Source of the DNA: Chromatiales bacterium
Lineage (GTDB): Bacteria > Pseudomonadota > Gammaproteobacteria > UBA6429 > Thiohalophilaceae
Direction: 5' to 3'
Length of the DNA stretch: 5,489 nt
NCBI GenBank assembly: GCA_027070385.1
Contig: JALXDW010000292.1
Coordinates: 1 to 5,489 of the forward strand
Positions 1 to 5,489 of the stretch are shown here, piece by piece. Made by a program: the position numbers and the translations under genes. The notes below the pieces were generated by a model that saw only the letters and a list, made by a program, of their open reading frames with translations, was not told where the DNA came from and did no database searches. Position 1 is the stretch's first letter. Every line of letters starts with the position of its first letter.

Positions 1-1086
1 CTTGTACTCGGGTTACAAACACATGATGCATTTGAATCTGTCGTTTGTGTCACAGCCCAGCATCGGGAAATGCTGGATCAAGTGTTGGATATTTTTAATA
101 TTAAGCCTGATTATGACCTTAATATTATGAAACACAAGCAAACACTTGAAGAAATCACTTCAAATATTCTGATTGCAATAAGTAACGTATTAACAGAAGT
201 TAAACCCGACCTTGTTTTAGTTCATGGTGATACAACAACCTGCTTTGCTGCAACACTGGCTGCTTTTTATGCCCATATACCCGTTGGCCATGTTGAAGCG
301 GGTTTGCGCACTTATAATCTGTATGCCCCCTTTCCGGAAGAAGCCAATAGAACATTGGTTGGCAAACTGGCTAAATACCATTTTGCTCCAACAGAAACAT
401 CCCGGACTAATTTGCTAAACGAAAACATTCCGGACAAAAACATTCTGGTTTCGGGTAATACGGTGATAGATGCACTGCTAACAGTACGACAAAGCGTTGC
501 CGCATTGCCCAAAGAAAACTGGACTAAAAAATTAGGCTCCGGAATTTTTAATGCAATAACCGACCACAACCGTAAAATGATTTTAATAACCGGCCATCGC
601 AGAGAAAACTTTGGTCAGGGGTTTATGGATATTTGCGAAGCGATAAAAGAACTGGCAACCGGCCATTTGGACTGGGACTTTGTATACCCTGTTCATTTAA
701 ACCCTAATGTACTGGAACCGGTGAATAAATTATTAAGTTCGCTGGACAATGTCATGCTGATTGAACCCACTGATTATTCAACCTTTGTGTGGTTAATGGA
801 TAATGCTGACCTGATATTAACCGACTCCGGTGGTGTGCAGGAAGAAGGGCCGTCGATTGGGAAACCTGTATTGGTCATGCGTGATGTCACCGAACGACCA
901 GAAGCGGTAAAAGCCGGTACGGTCAAACTTGTTGGCACACATAAAGAAAAAATAGTAAACGGTGTTGAAGAAGTTTTGTTGAATAAAGCACTTTACGCTC
1001 AAATGTCAGAGGCCAGCAATCCTTATGGAGACGGCCATGCGGTCGAACGCATATTATCCTACCTGGATACAAATTTTAAACATTAA
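1..1086 (+). CDS. wecB: UDP-N-acetylglucosamine 2-epimerase (non-hydrolysing), 5'-truncated
   Basis: Cytoplasmic enzyme that interconverts UDP-GlcNAc and UDP-ManNAc, a precursor of ManNAc- or ManNAcA-containing surface glycans. The reading frame is open from base 1. The 361 visible residues align with E. coli WecB (about 376 aa) from near its residue 19, so roughly 18 N-terminal residues lie off the window, including the FGTRPE nucleotide-binding start. The ATG at 70 is an internal Met (QHREMLDQ), not the start. Numbering from the window edge, visible hallmarks are CVTAQHRE (16-23), HGDTTT with Asp77, HVEAGLRT with Glu99, PEEANR with Glu113, GHRRE with His199 and TDSGG (274-278). By position these match the E. 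coli catalytic residues Asp95, Glu117, Glu131 and His213. The C-terminal NPYGDG motif and the TAA stop are intact. A WbpI-type 2,3-diacetamido-uronate epimerase is a related alternative, but the motif wording favours WecB. Confidence 0.95.
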   Translation, partial: LVLGLQTHDAFESVVCVTAQHREMLDQVLDIFNIKPDYDLNIMKHKQTLEEITSNILIAISNVLTEVKPDLVLVHGDTTTCFAATLAAFYAHIPVGHVEAGLRTYNLYAPFPEEANRTLVGKLAKYHFAPTETSRTNLLNENIPDKNILVSGNTVIDALLTVRQSVAALPKENWTKKLGSGIFNAITDHNRKMILITGHRRENFGQGFMDICEAIKELATGHLDWDFVYPVHLNPNVLEPVNKLLSSLDNVMLIEPTDYSTFVWLMDNADLILTDSGGVQEEGPSIGKPVLVMRDVTERPEAVKAGTVKLVGTHKEKIVNGVEEVLLNKALYAQMSEASNPYGDGHAVERILSYLDTNFKH

Positions 1087-1121
1087 TATCATTTGTGTCA
1101 TATTGCATTGGCACTTCATGG

Positions 1122-1174
1122 CAGTGGCACGGTTCCGGCAAGGTGGCCGTTCCCCGATTGGCTCCGGGTGCCTG
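1122..1174. repeat. Imperfect inverted repeat in a GC-rich patch
   Basis: CAGTGGCAC at 1122-1130 can pair with GTGCCTG at 1168-1174 if two bases of the left arm (within GT, 1124-1125) bulge out. Inside the loop, CGGC at 1136-1139 can pair with GCCG at 1146-1149 over a 6-base loop. No T-run follows, so it is not a standard intrinsic terminator. It may be a structured 3' end of the wecB mRNA or part of a dispersed repeat. Chance is not excluded. Confidence 0.3.
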
Positions 1175-1302
1175 TCTGCACGCTATAAGTCAGTCAAATA
1201 CACTGAAAAAATTAAAAAGGGCTGGCCAGTATGAATGCGATATTCCAACATTAATACAGGCCTCAACACGGGGCTCATTTCAAGGTATTCTGCAAACATG
1301 AA

Positions 1303-1317
1303 TATTATTTAATAATA
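1303..1317. repeat. AT-only palindrome upstream of the dehydrogenase operon
   Basis: TATTATT at 1303-1309 and AATAATA at 1311-1317 form perfect 7-bp arms around a single T. The site lies just upstream of the putative -10 element at 1340-1345. It could be an operator-like regulator site or simply low-complexity AT-rich promoter DNA; such palindromes arise easily by chance in sequence this AT-rich. Confidence 0.3.
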
Positions 1318-1347
1318 GTTTTAATATAAGGTATTTCATTATAAAAT
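1316..1347 (+). promoter_or_regulatory. Possible sigma70-type promoter for the dehydrogenase-epimerase pair
   Basis: A good -10-like TATAAA lies at 1340-1345 inside TATAAAAT (1340-1347), in the most AT-rich stretch of the window. The -35 region about 17 bases upstream (TAGTTT, 1316-1321) is a poor match to TTGACA, so recognition would lean on the -10 and flanking A/T tracts. It would give a 5' leader of roughly 90 bases before the start at 1442. The 280-base gap after wecB makes a separate promoter plausible, but AT-rich DNA produces such matches often. Confidence 0.3.
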
Positions 1348-1427
1348 ATGAACAACTGGCTGAAAAATGAAGGAAAAAGGCAATATTTTCGTCTACTTTG
1401 CAGTCTTCTTTATAACTCATTTATTGC

Positions 1428-1431
1428 AGGA
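1428..1431 (+). promoter_or_regulatory. Ribosome binding site that decides the dehydrogenase start
   Basis: AGGA at 1428-1431 stands 10 bases before the ATG at 1442. It is only one base before the in-frame ATG at 1433, too close to serve it. The far-upstream ATG at 1367 has no Shine-Dalgarno-like sequence ahead of it. The site therefore favours initiation at 1442. Confidence 0.6.
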
Positions 1432-1441
1432 AATGTATAAA

Positions 1442-2731
1442 ATGCAGACAAATCAGGCACTGGCGTCCAAACCTGTTTTAGGTATTATCGGTCTAGGTTA
1501 TGTGGGCTTACCTCTCGCTGTTGAATTCGGAAAAAGCTACCAGACTATCGGGTTTGACATTAACCAGCCACGCGTCACTGAGTTGCAAAAGGGGACGGAT
1601 TCCACTCTGGAGGTTGAACCGGAACTGCTTGCAAAGGCTAAACAACTTTCATATACATCGAATGTTGATGATATTAAAGCCTGTGATGTTTACATTGTCA
1701 CTGTCCCTACGCCTATTGATAAACATAAAAACCCCGATCTTACGCCATTAGTCAAAGCAAGCGAATTACTTGGTAAAGTGATTTCTGCTAACAATATTAT
1801 CATTTATGAGTCGACTGTTTACCCCGGTGTCACTGAAGATGTATGTGCGCCGATATTGGAAAAAGAATCTGGGCTGACTTTGAATAAAGATTTTTATTTA
1901 GGTTATAGCCCGGAACGCATCAACCCGGGCGACAAGGAACACCGTGTTACCAATATACTCAAGGTCACTTCGGGGTCAACCGAAGAAATTGCTGATTATG
2001 TTGATAATTTGTATAAATCCATTATTACTGCCGGTACCTATAAAGCATCCAGCATTAAAGTTGCAGAAGCAGCCAAGGTTATTGAAAACACACAGCGAGA
2101 CATTAACATTGCGTTAATGAATGAGTTAGCCATTATTTTTGATAAACTGAATATTGATACTCTGGAAGTACTTGAAGCAGCCGGAACAAAATGGAATTTC
2201 CTACCGTTCCGCCCCGGTCTGGTTGGTGGCCACTGCATCAGTGTCGACCCCTATTATCTGACACACAAAGCACAAGAAGTGGGTTACAACCCGGAAATAA
2301 TACTGGCAGGCCGACGTATTAATGACAATATGGGGCTGTTTATTACAAACCAGGTTATCAAACTCATGTTGCAAAATCGTATTCAGGTTGTTGACTCACG
2401 TATATTAATGCTGGGGCTTGCTTTCAAGGAGGATTGCCCGGACTTACGGAATACGCGTGTCGTTGATATTATTGATGAATTAAAAACGTATAATGCCAAT
2501 ATTGATGTTTTTGATCCATGGGTGGACCATAATGAGGCACAGGAAGAATACGCTATTACAACAATACCGGAACTAAAAGATAATACTTATGATGCCATCA
2601 TTGTTGCGGTTGCACATAAACAATTTAAACAACTGGGCCCGGAAAAAATAAGAGCATTAGGAAAAGAAAACTGTATTATTTATGATGCAAAAAGTCTGCT
2701 ACCTCGTGAAAGTGTTAACGGTCGTTTGTAA
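1442..2731 (+). CDS. tviB: UDP-N-acetylhexosamine 6-dehydrogenase, TviB/WbpO type
   Basis: NAD-dependent cytoplasmic enzyme that oxidises C6 of UDP-GlcNAc (or UDP-GalNAc) twice, giving the UDP-N-acetylhexosaminuronic acid used in acidic polysaccharides such as Vi antigen. From the 1442 start the protein has 429 aa, against about 425 for Salmonella TviB, and resembles it along its whole length. In order: Rossmann GLGYVG (17-22), VTVPTP (87-92) and ESTVYPG (123-129); SPERINPGD (156-164); the central-domain run around Lys212 and Asn216 ([11 protein letters not shown]); catalytic Cys265 in GGHCISVDP (262-270); and C-terminal UDP-binding [12 protein letters not shown] (325-336). The frame is open back to an ATG at 1367, which would add 25 hydrophobic residues unlike any family N-terminus; spacing from AGGA and homology argue for 1442. 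GlcNAc versus GalNAc preference cannot be read from sequence. WecC-type UDP-ManNAc dehydrogenase is less likely, because WecC proteins differ clearly in these motifs. Confidence 0.9.
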   Translation: MQTNQALASKPVLGIIGLGYVGLPLAVEFGKSYQTIGFDINQPRVTELQKGTDSTLEVEPELLAKAKQLSYTSNVDDIKACDVYIVTVPTPIDKHKNPDLTPLVKASELLGKVISANNIIIYESTVYPGVTEDVCAPILEKESGLTLNKDFYLGYSPERINPGDKEHRVTNILKVTSGSTEEIADYVDNLYKSIITAGTYKASSIKVAEAAKVIENTQRDINIALMNELAIIFDKLNIDTLEVLEAAGTKWNFLPFRPGLVGGHCISVDPYYLTHKAQEVGYNPEIILAGRRINDNMGLFITNQVIKLMLQNRIQVVDSRILMLGLAFKEDCPDLRNTRVVDIIDELKTYNANIDVFDPWVDHNEAQEEYAITTIPELKDNTYDAIIVAVAHKQFKQLGPEKIRALGKENCIIYDAKSLLPRESVNGRL

Positions 2732-2747
2732 TCCAGGGTTTACCTTC

Positions 2748-2752
2748 AGGAG
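2748..2752 (+). promoter_or_regulatory. Ribosome binding site of the 4-epimerase gene
   Basis: AGGAG at 2748-2752 is the only Shine-Dalgarno match in the 33-base gap between the dehydrogenase stop and the ATG at 2765. Its 12-base spacing is longer than usual but supports the chosen start. No promoter or terminator is seen in the gap, which fits one shared transcript. Confidence 0.55.
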
Positions 2753-2764
2753 TTAAATTTAAGC

Positions 2765-3772
2765 ATGAAAGTACTTATTACCGGAGCAGCCGGTTTTATT
2801 GGTTCAACATTGGCTCATCGACTACTCGAAAGAGGTGATGAAGTTATCGGCATTGATAATTTGAATGATTATTATGATGTTGAACTGAAAAAAGCCCGGC
2901 TGGCACGAATTTCCAAACATAAAAATTTTACTGATGTTCGAATTAATCTTGAAGATCGCGAAGCAGTAGCTGAAGCTTTTGAAAAATACAAACCGAACCG
3001 GGTTGTTAACCTGGCTGCACAAGCCGGGGTACGCTACTCACTTGAAAACCCCCATGCTTATGTTGACACCAATATTGTCGGCTTTGTGAATATTCTGGAA
3101 GGTTGCCGTCACAATGATGTTGAACATCTGGTTTTCGCTTCGAGTAGCTCTGTCTACGGTTCAAATACCAATTACCCTTTTTCTATTCATAATAATGTTG
3201 ATCATCCTGTTAGCTTGTATGCTGCATCAAAAAAGTCCAATGAGTTAATGGCGCATACTTACAGCCATTTATTCAATTTACCAACAACTGGTTTAAGATT
3301 TTTTACAGTATATGGCCCTTGGGGCCGACCTGATATGGCATTGTTTATGTTTACAAAAAATATTCTTGCCGGTAAACCGATTGATGTTTTTAACTACGGT
3401 GATCATAAACGTGATTTCACCTATATTGATGATATTGTAGAGGGTGTTATCCGTACATTAGATAAAATTGCAACTCCCAATCCGGACTGGACAGGAGATG
3501 CACCCGATCCCGGTACAAGTAATGCCCCGTGGCGAATTTACAATATCGGCAACAACAACCCTTGCACACTGTTGCGTTACATCGAGGTTCTGGAGGATTG
3601 TTTGGGGAAAAAAGCGGAAAAAAATATGCTACCGCTTCAGCCGGGTGATGTCCCCTATACTTATGCAAATACCGATGATCTTATGAATGATGTAGGCTAC
3701 AAACCGGATACCAGTGTGGAAGACGGTATTGCCAGATTCGTTGAATGGTATAAAGACTACTACAAAGTATAA
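2765..3772 (+). CDS. UDP-glucuronate 4-epimerase (CapI/LspL type)
   Basis: Extended short-chain dehydrogenase/reductase that interconverts UDP-GlcA and UDP-GalA with tightly bound NAD, supplying galacturonate for capsule or LPS. At 335 aa it has the usual family length. Visible features are the NAD-binding GAAGFIG (7-13), Asp31 in [19 protein letters not shown] (85-92), the Ser-rich catalytic segment ASSSSVYG (125-132), the YxxxK pair Tyr152/Lys156, and [14 protein letters not shown] (181-194), a run typical of UDP-GlcA 4-epimerases. The [10 protein letters not shown] (214-223) and LPLQPGDV blocks are also typical. The protein differs clearly from TviC/WbpP UDP-GlcNAcA 4-epimerases, so although it sits next to a TviB-like gene its predicted substrate is the product of Ugd, encoded just downstream on the other strand. 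It starts 33 bases after the dehydrogenase, a likely operon partner. The start is fixed by the Rossmann motif at residue 7. Confidence 0.92.
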   Translation: MKVLITGAAGFIGSTLAHRLLERGDEVIGIDNLNDYYDVELKKARLARISKHKNFTDVRINLEDREAVAEAFEKYKPNRVVNLAAQAGVRYSLENPHAYVDTNIVGFVNILEGCRHNDVEHLVFASSSSVYGSNTNYPFSIHNNVDHPVSLYAASKKSNELMAHTYSHLFNLPTTGLRFFTVYGPWGRPDMALFMFTKNILAGKPIDVFNYGDHKRDFTYIDDIVEGVIRTLDKIATPNPDWTGDAPDPGTSNAPWRIYNIGNNNPCTLLRYIEVLEDCLGKKAEKNMLPLQPGDVPYTYANTDDLMNDVGYKPDTSVEDGIARFVEWYKDYYKV

Positions 3773-3783
3773 GCCGATACACC

Positions 3784-3806
3784 TGGCAGGCTATGTACTT
3801 CTGCCA
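3784..3806. terminator. Weak hairpin at the convergent gene ends
   Basis: TGGCAG at 3784-3789 pairs perfectly with CTGCCA at 3801-3806 around an 11-base loop. It lies where the epimerase (+) and ugd (-) transcripts meet, overlapping the last bases of ugd. The stem is short and neither strand has a T-run directly after it. It could help stop transcription from either side, but it is not a textbook intrinsic terminator. It is the only hairpin I see in this gap. Confidence 0.25.
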
Positions 3807-5116
3807 ATGGAATAATAAACAATACCCTGTTTTTGCAAGCGTTCAGGTTCATAAAGATTGCGCCCATCAAAAATCACTGGCTCGAGTAAAGATGCTTTGA
3901 TTAGCTTAAAATCCGGTGCACGAAATTGTTTCCATTCTGTCACAATAACAAGTGCATCAGCGGACTGAAGGGTTGTTTCTTTTGTTCCCATCAGTTTTAA
4001 ATCATCTCTTAAACCATAAATACGCTGACATTCCGGCATGGCTTCCGGGTCAAACGCTTGTACGGTAGCCCCCGCATCCCAGAGTGCTTCCATTAATACT
4101 CGACTGGGGGCTTGACGCATATCGTCAGTGTCGGGTTTAAAACTTAACCCCCATAGTGCAAATCGTTTACCTTTCAAGTCACCATTGTAGTGTTTGCTGA
4201 TTTTGGCAAAAAGCATTTCTTTTTGCCTGTCATTAACAGCTTCAACTGCTTTTAATATTTCCGCATTAAACCCGATGGCGTCGGTTGTGCGTATCAATGC
4301 TTGTACATCTTTAGGAAAACAGGAACCACCATAGCCACAACCGGGGTAAATAAAACTGTAACCAATCCGGTTGTCTGAACCAATACCATTTCGAACAGCT
4401 TCAATATCGGCACCCACTTGTTCAGCAATATTCGACATTTCATTCATAAAGCTGATTTTAGTGGCCAACATGCAATTTGCGGCATACTTGGTGAGTTCTG
4501 CACTGCGGATATCCATTGTTATCATACGGTCACGGCTACGATTAAACGGTGCATACAATTCGTGCATTTTATCTTTGACTTCGTCACTGTCGGTGCCAAT
4601 GATAATGCGGTCCGGTTTGGTGCAATCAGCCACAGCGGATCCTTCTTTTAAGAATTCCGGGTTGGAAACAACATGGAATTTAATATTGTCACCACGTTTT
4701 TCCAGCACTTCCTCAATACAGGCTTTGACTTTGTCTGCTGTACCCACCGGCACGGTGCTTTTATTAATGACGATTTTAGGTTCCAGCATGTGTGTGGCAA
4801 TGCTGGCGGCCACGTCCAGAACATATTTCAGGTCGGCCGAACCGTCTTCATCCGGTGGTGTGCCTACGGCGATAAATTGAAAGTCGCCATGTTTTACCCC
4901 TTCTTCAACCGACGTTGTAAAATGTAACCGCCCTTCCTTGTAGTTTTGTTCTACAAGAGGCGTGAGTCCCGGTTCATAAATGGGAATGATGCCTTTTTTC
5001 AGATTTTCAATTTTTGTTTCATCAACATCCACACAAACAACATCGTGGCCACTGTCTGCCAGTACCGCTGCCTGCACCAACCCCACATAGCCAATCCCGA
5101 AAAATGTAACCTTCAT
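3791..5116 (-). CDS. ugd: UDP-glucose 6-dehydrogenase
   Basis: Cytoplasmic NAD-dependent enzyme converting UDP-glucose to UDP-glucuronate, the substrate of the neighbouring 4-epimerase. The 441-aa protein has normal length for the bacterial Ugd/AlgD family. Visible in order: Rossmann start GIGYVGL (7-13), acidic Asp30/Asp32 at the end of strand two, [13 protein letters not shown] (84-96), STVPVGT (120-126), [10 protein letters not shown] (152-161), Lys220 in ATKISFMNE, catalytic Cys266 in [10 protein letters not shown] (261-270), and the C-terminal UDP-binding [12 protein letters not shown] (322-333) with Arg338. These wordings point to UDP-glucose rather than GDP-mannose or UDP-N-acetylhexosamine as substrate. 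The start is set by the Rossmann motif close behind it; no strong Shine-Dalgarno is seen, only a GGG about 10 bases upstream. It follows thrS by 37 bases on the same strand and may be read from the thrS transcript. It converges on the epimerase gene. Confidence 0.95.
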   Translation of the reverse strand: MKVTFFGIGYVGLVQAAVLADSGHDVVCVDVDETKIENLKKGIIPIYEPGLTPLVEQNYKEGRLHFTTSVEEGVKHGDFQFIAVGTPPDEDGSADLKYVLDVAASIATHMLEPKIVINKSTVPVGTADKVKACIEEVLEKRGDNIKFHVVSNPEFLKEGSAVADCTKPDRIIIGTDSDEVKDKMHELYAPFNRSRDRMITMDIRSAELTKYAANCMLATKISFMNEMSNIAEQVGADIEAVRNGIGSDNRIGYSFIYPGCGYGGSCFPKDVQALIRTTDAIGFNAEILKAVEAVNDRQKEMLFAKISKHYNGDLKGKRFALWGLSFKPDTDDMRQAPSRVLMEALWDAGATVQAFDPEAMPECQRIYGLRDDLKLMGTKETTLQSADALVIVTEWKQFRAPDFKLIKASLLEPVIFDGRNLYEPERLQKQGIVYYSIGRST

Positions 5117-5121
5117 ATTTT

Positions 5122-5137
5122 ATTAACCCAAATTAAT
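5122..5137. repeat. Short AT-rich inverted repeat between thrS and ugd
   Basis: ATTAA at 5122-5126 and TTAAT at 5133-5137 flank a 6-base CCCAAA loop in the 37-base gap between the thrS stop and the ugd start. The stem is too weak for a terminator. It could be an operator-like element for ugd, but chance is a fair explanation in AT-rich DNA. No clear -35/-10 pair for ugd is visible in the gap. Confidence 0.2.
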
Positions 5138-5153
5138 CATTGTTATTATCTGT

Positions 5154-5489
5154 CTACTTTTCATGGGTAACACGGGGTTTTAAGTGATCACTCCCGTGTG
5201 ACATGATCTCCTCGGTTAATTTTTGAGCAAGCTCATCCACTTTCATTTCACCCAGGTCTTTACCCGCGCGTGTACGCACAGCAACTGTTCCATTCTCCAT
5301 TTCCTTGTCACCAATCACAAGTTGGTAAGGCACTTTTTGTAGCGTATGTTCACGAATCTTGAAGCCGATTTTTTCATTGCGTAAATCGGTATTCACTCGT
5401 AGCCCCTGTTTTTTCAGCTGCTCGGCCACCTGAATAATGTAATCATGCTGGCGGTCGGTGATGCCCATCACAACGGCATGAACCGGTGC
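5154..5489 (-). CDS. thrS: Threonine--tRNA ligase, C-terminal anticodon-binding domain (partial)
   Basis: Only the last 111 residues lie in the window; the frame is open to the right edge, so the gene continues beyond it and no start is visible. The fragment begins [12 protein letters not shown], matching the opening of the class II aminoacyl-tRNA synthetase anticodon-binding domain, which recognises tRNA-Thr. Numbered from the edge, diagnostic ThrS blocks are [14 protein letters not shown] (35-48), [11 protein letters not shown] (53-63) and [12 protein letters not shown] (69-80), all close to E. coli ThrS. The tail after [10 protein letters not shown] is variable, of normal length and ends in TAG. 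The full enzyme charges tRNA-Thr in the cytoplasm and should be essential unless a second copy exists. GTG at 5471 and ATG at 5468 are internal codons. In many gammaproteobacteria infC follows thrS; here ugd does. Confidence 0.95.
   Translation of the reverse strand, partial: APVHAVVMGITDRQHDYIIQVAEQLKKQGLRVNTDLRNEKIGFKIREHTLQKVPYQLVIGDKEMENGTVAVRTRAGKDLGEMKVDELAQKLTEEIMSHGSDHLKPRVTHEK

Larger units (their letters stand above)
1087..1366. other. Intergenic spacer with no convincing gene: GC-rich patch, then AT-rich leader
   Basis: This gap separates wecB from the next + strand gene; counted to that gene's preferred start at 1442 it is 355 bases. The first part (about 1110-1180) is visibly richer in G+C than its surroundings and holds imperfect inverted repeats. 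An 8-bp palindrome CTGGCCAG lies at 1222-1229. From about 1300 on the DNA is AT-rich and promoter-like. Open frames cross the gap (for example 1025-1234, 1095-1301 and a 25-codon frame at 1235-1312), but their translations resemble no family I recognise. The first overlaps the wecB 3' end, and none has a well-placed ribosome binding site. The patch could be a decayed gene, a small repeat element, or a structured 3' end of the wecB transcript. No classical terminator (GC hairpin plus T-run) is evident. Confidence 0.6.

Noticed and set aside
70..72. ATG at 70 as the wecB start
   Set aside because: The frame is open to base 1 and the preceding residues (CVTAQHRE) match conserved WecB sequence, so the true start is off the window.
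1025..1301. Two overlapping small + strand frames (1025-1234 and 1095-1301)
   Set aside because: One overlaps the conserved wecB 3' end and neither has a proper ribosome binding site or a recognisable product. They are covered by the spacer entry.
1231..1312. Possible leader peptides starting at ATG 1231 (7 codons) or ATG 1235 (25 codons) behind AAAAAGG
   Set aside because: Spacing is marginal, the peptides have no attenuator-like codon runs, and no alternative terminator structure follows.
1087..1366. JUMPstart/ops element (GGCGGTAGCGT) for RfaH control of a polysaccharide operon
   Set aside because: No match to the ops core was seen here or elsewhere in the window on reading.
2426..2432. 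Strong Shine-Dalgarno-like AAGGAGG inside the dehydrogenase gene
   Set aside because: It encodes part of the conserved GLAFKED motif and no credible start codon with a long open frame follows at the right distance.
4371..4880. 169-codon open frame on the + strand
   Set aside because: It lies entirely antisense to ugd, whose family motifs run unbroken through the same bases. Its translation resembles no known protein.
1..5489. CRISPR array, tRNA or rRNA gene, insertion sequence
   Set aside because: No regularly spaced repeats, no tRNA-like cloverleaf sequence and no transposase or terminal inverted repeats were seen.

Overview
The window looks like chromosomal DNA of a gammaproteobacterium, at the edge of a surface-polysaccharide (capsule, LPS O-antigen or exopolysaccharide) locus. 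This is inferred from protein resemblance: the WecB and ThrS fragments read much like the enterobacterial proteins, and the other three genes belong to proteobacterial nucleotide-sugar families. By eye the DNA is moderately AT-rich. The genus cannot be named from what is visible.

Layout: (1) 1-1086, + strand: a 5'-truncated wecB, UDP-GlcNAc 2-epimerase. (2) 1087-1366: about 280 bases with no convincing gene, made of a locally GC-rich, fold-prone patch followed by an AT-rich, promoter-like stretch. (3) 1442-2731, +: a TviB/WbpO-type UDP-N-acetylhexosamine 6-dehydrogenase. (4) 2765-3772, +: a UDP-glucuronate 4-epimerase of the CapI/LspL type, 33 bases downstream and probably in the same operon. 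(5) 3791-5116, - strand: ugd, UDP-glucose 6-dehydrogenase, converging on the epimerase with only 18 bases between the stops. (6) 5154-5489, -: the 3' end of thrS, threonyl-tRNA synthetase, 37 bases upstream of ugd and on the same strand.

Together, four of the five genes make activated sugars for glycosyltransferases. WecB supplies UDP-ManNAc. The TviB-like enzyme supplies a UDP-N-acetylhexosaminuronic acid. Ugd makes UDP-GlcA, which the 4-epimerase can turn into UDP-GalA. The expected product is an acidic glycan containing uronic and/or amino-uronic acids. No glycosyltransferase, flippase, polymerase or export gene lies in the window.

I did not find a clearly new biological system. The points most worth a second look are thrS being followed by ugd instead of infC, the pairing of wecB with a TviB-type rather than a WecC-type dehydrogenase, and the unexplained structured spacer at 1087-1366.
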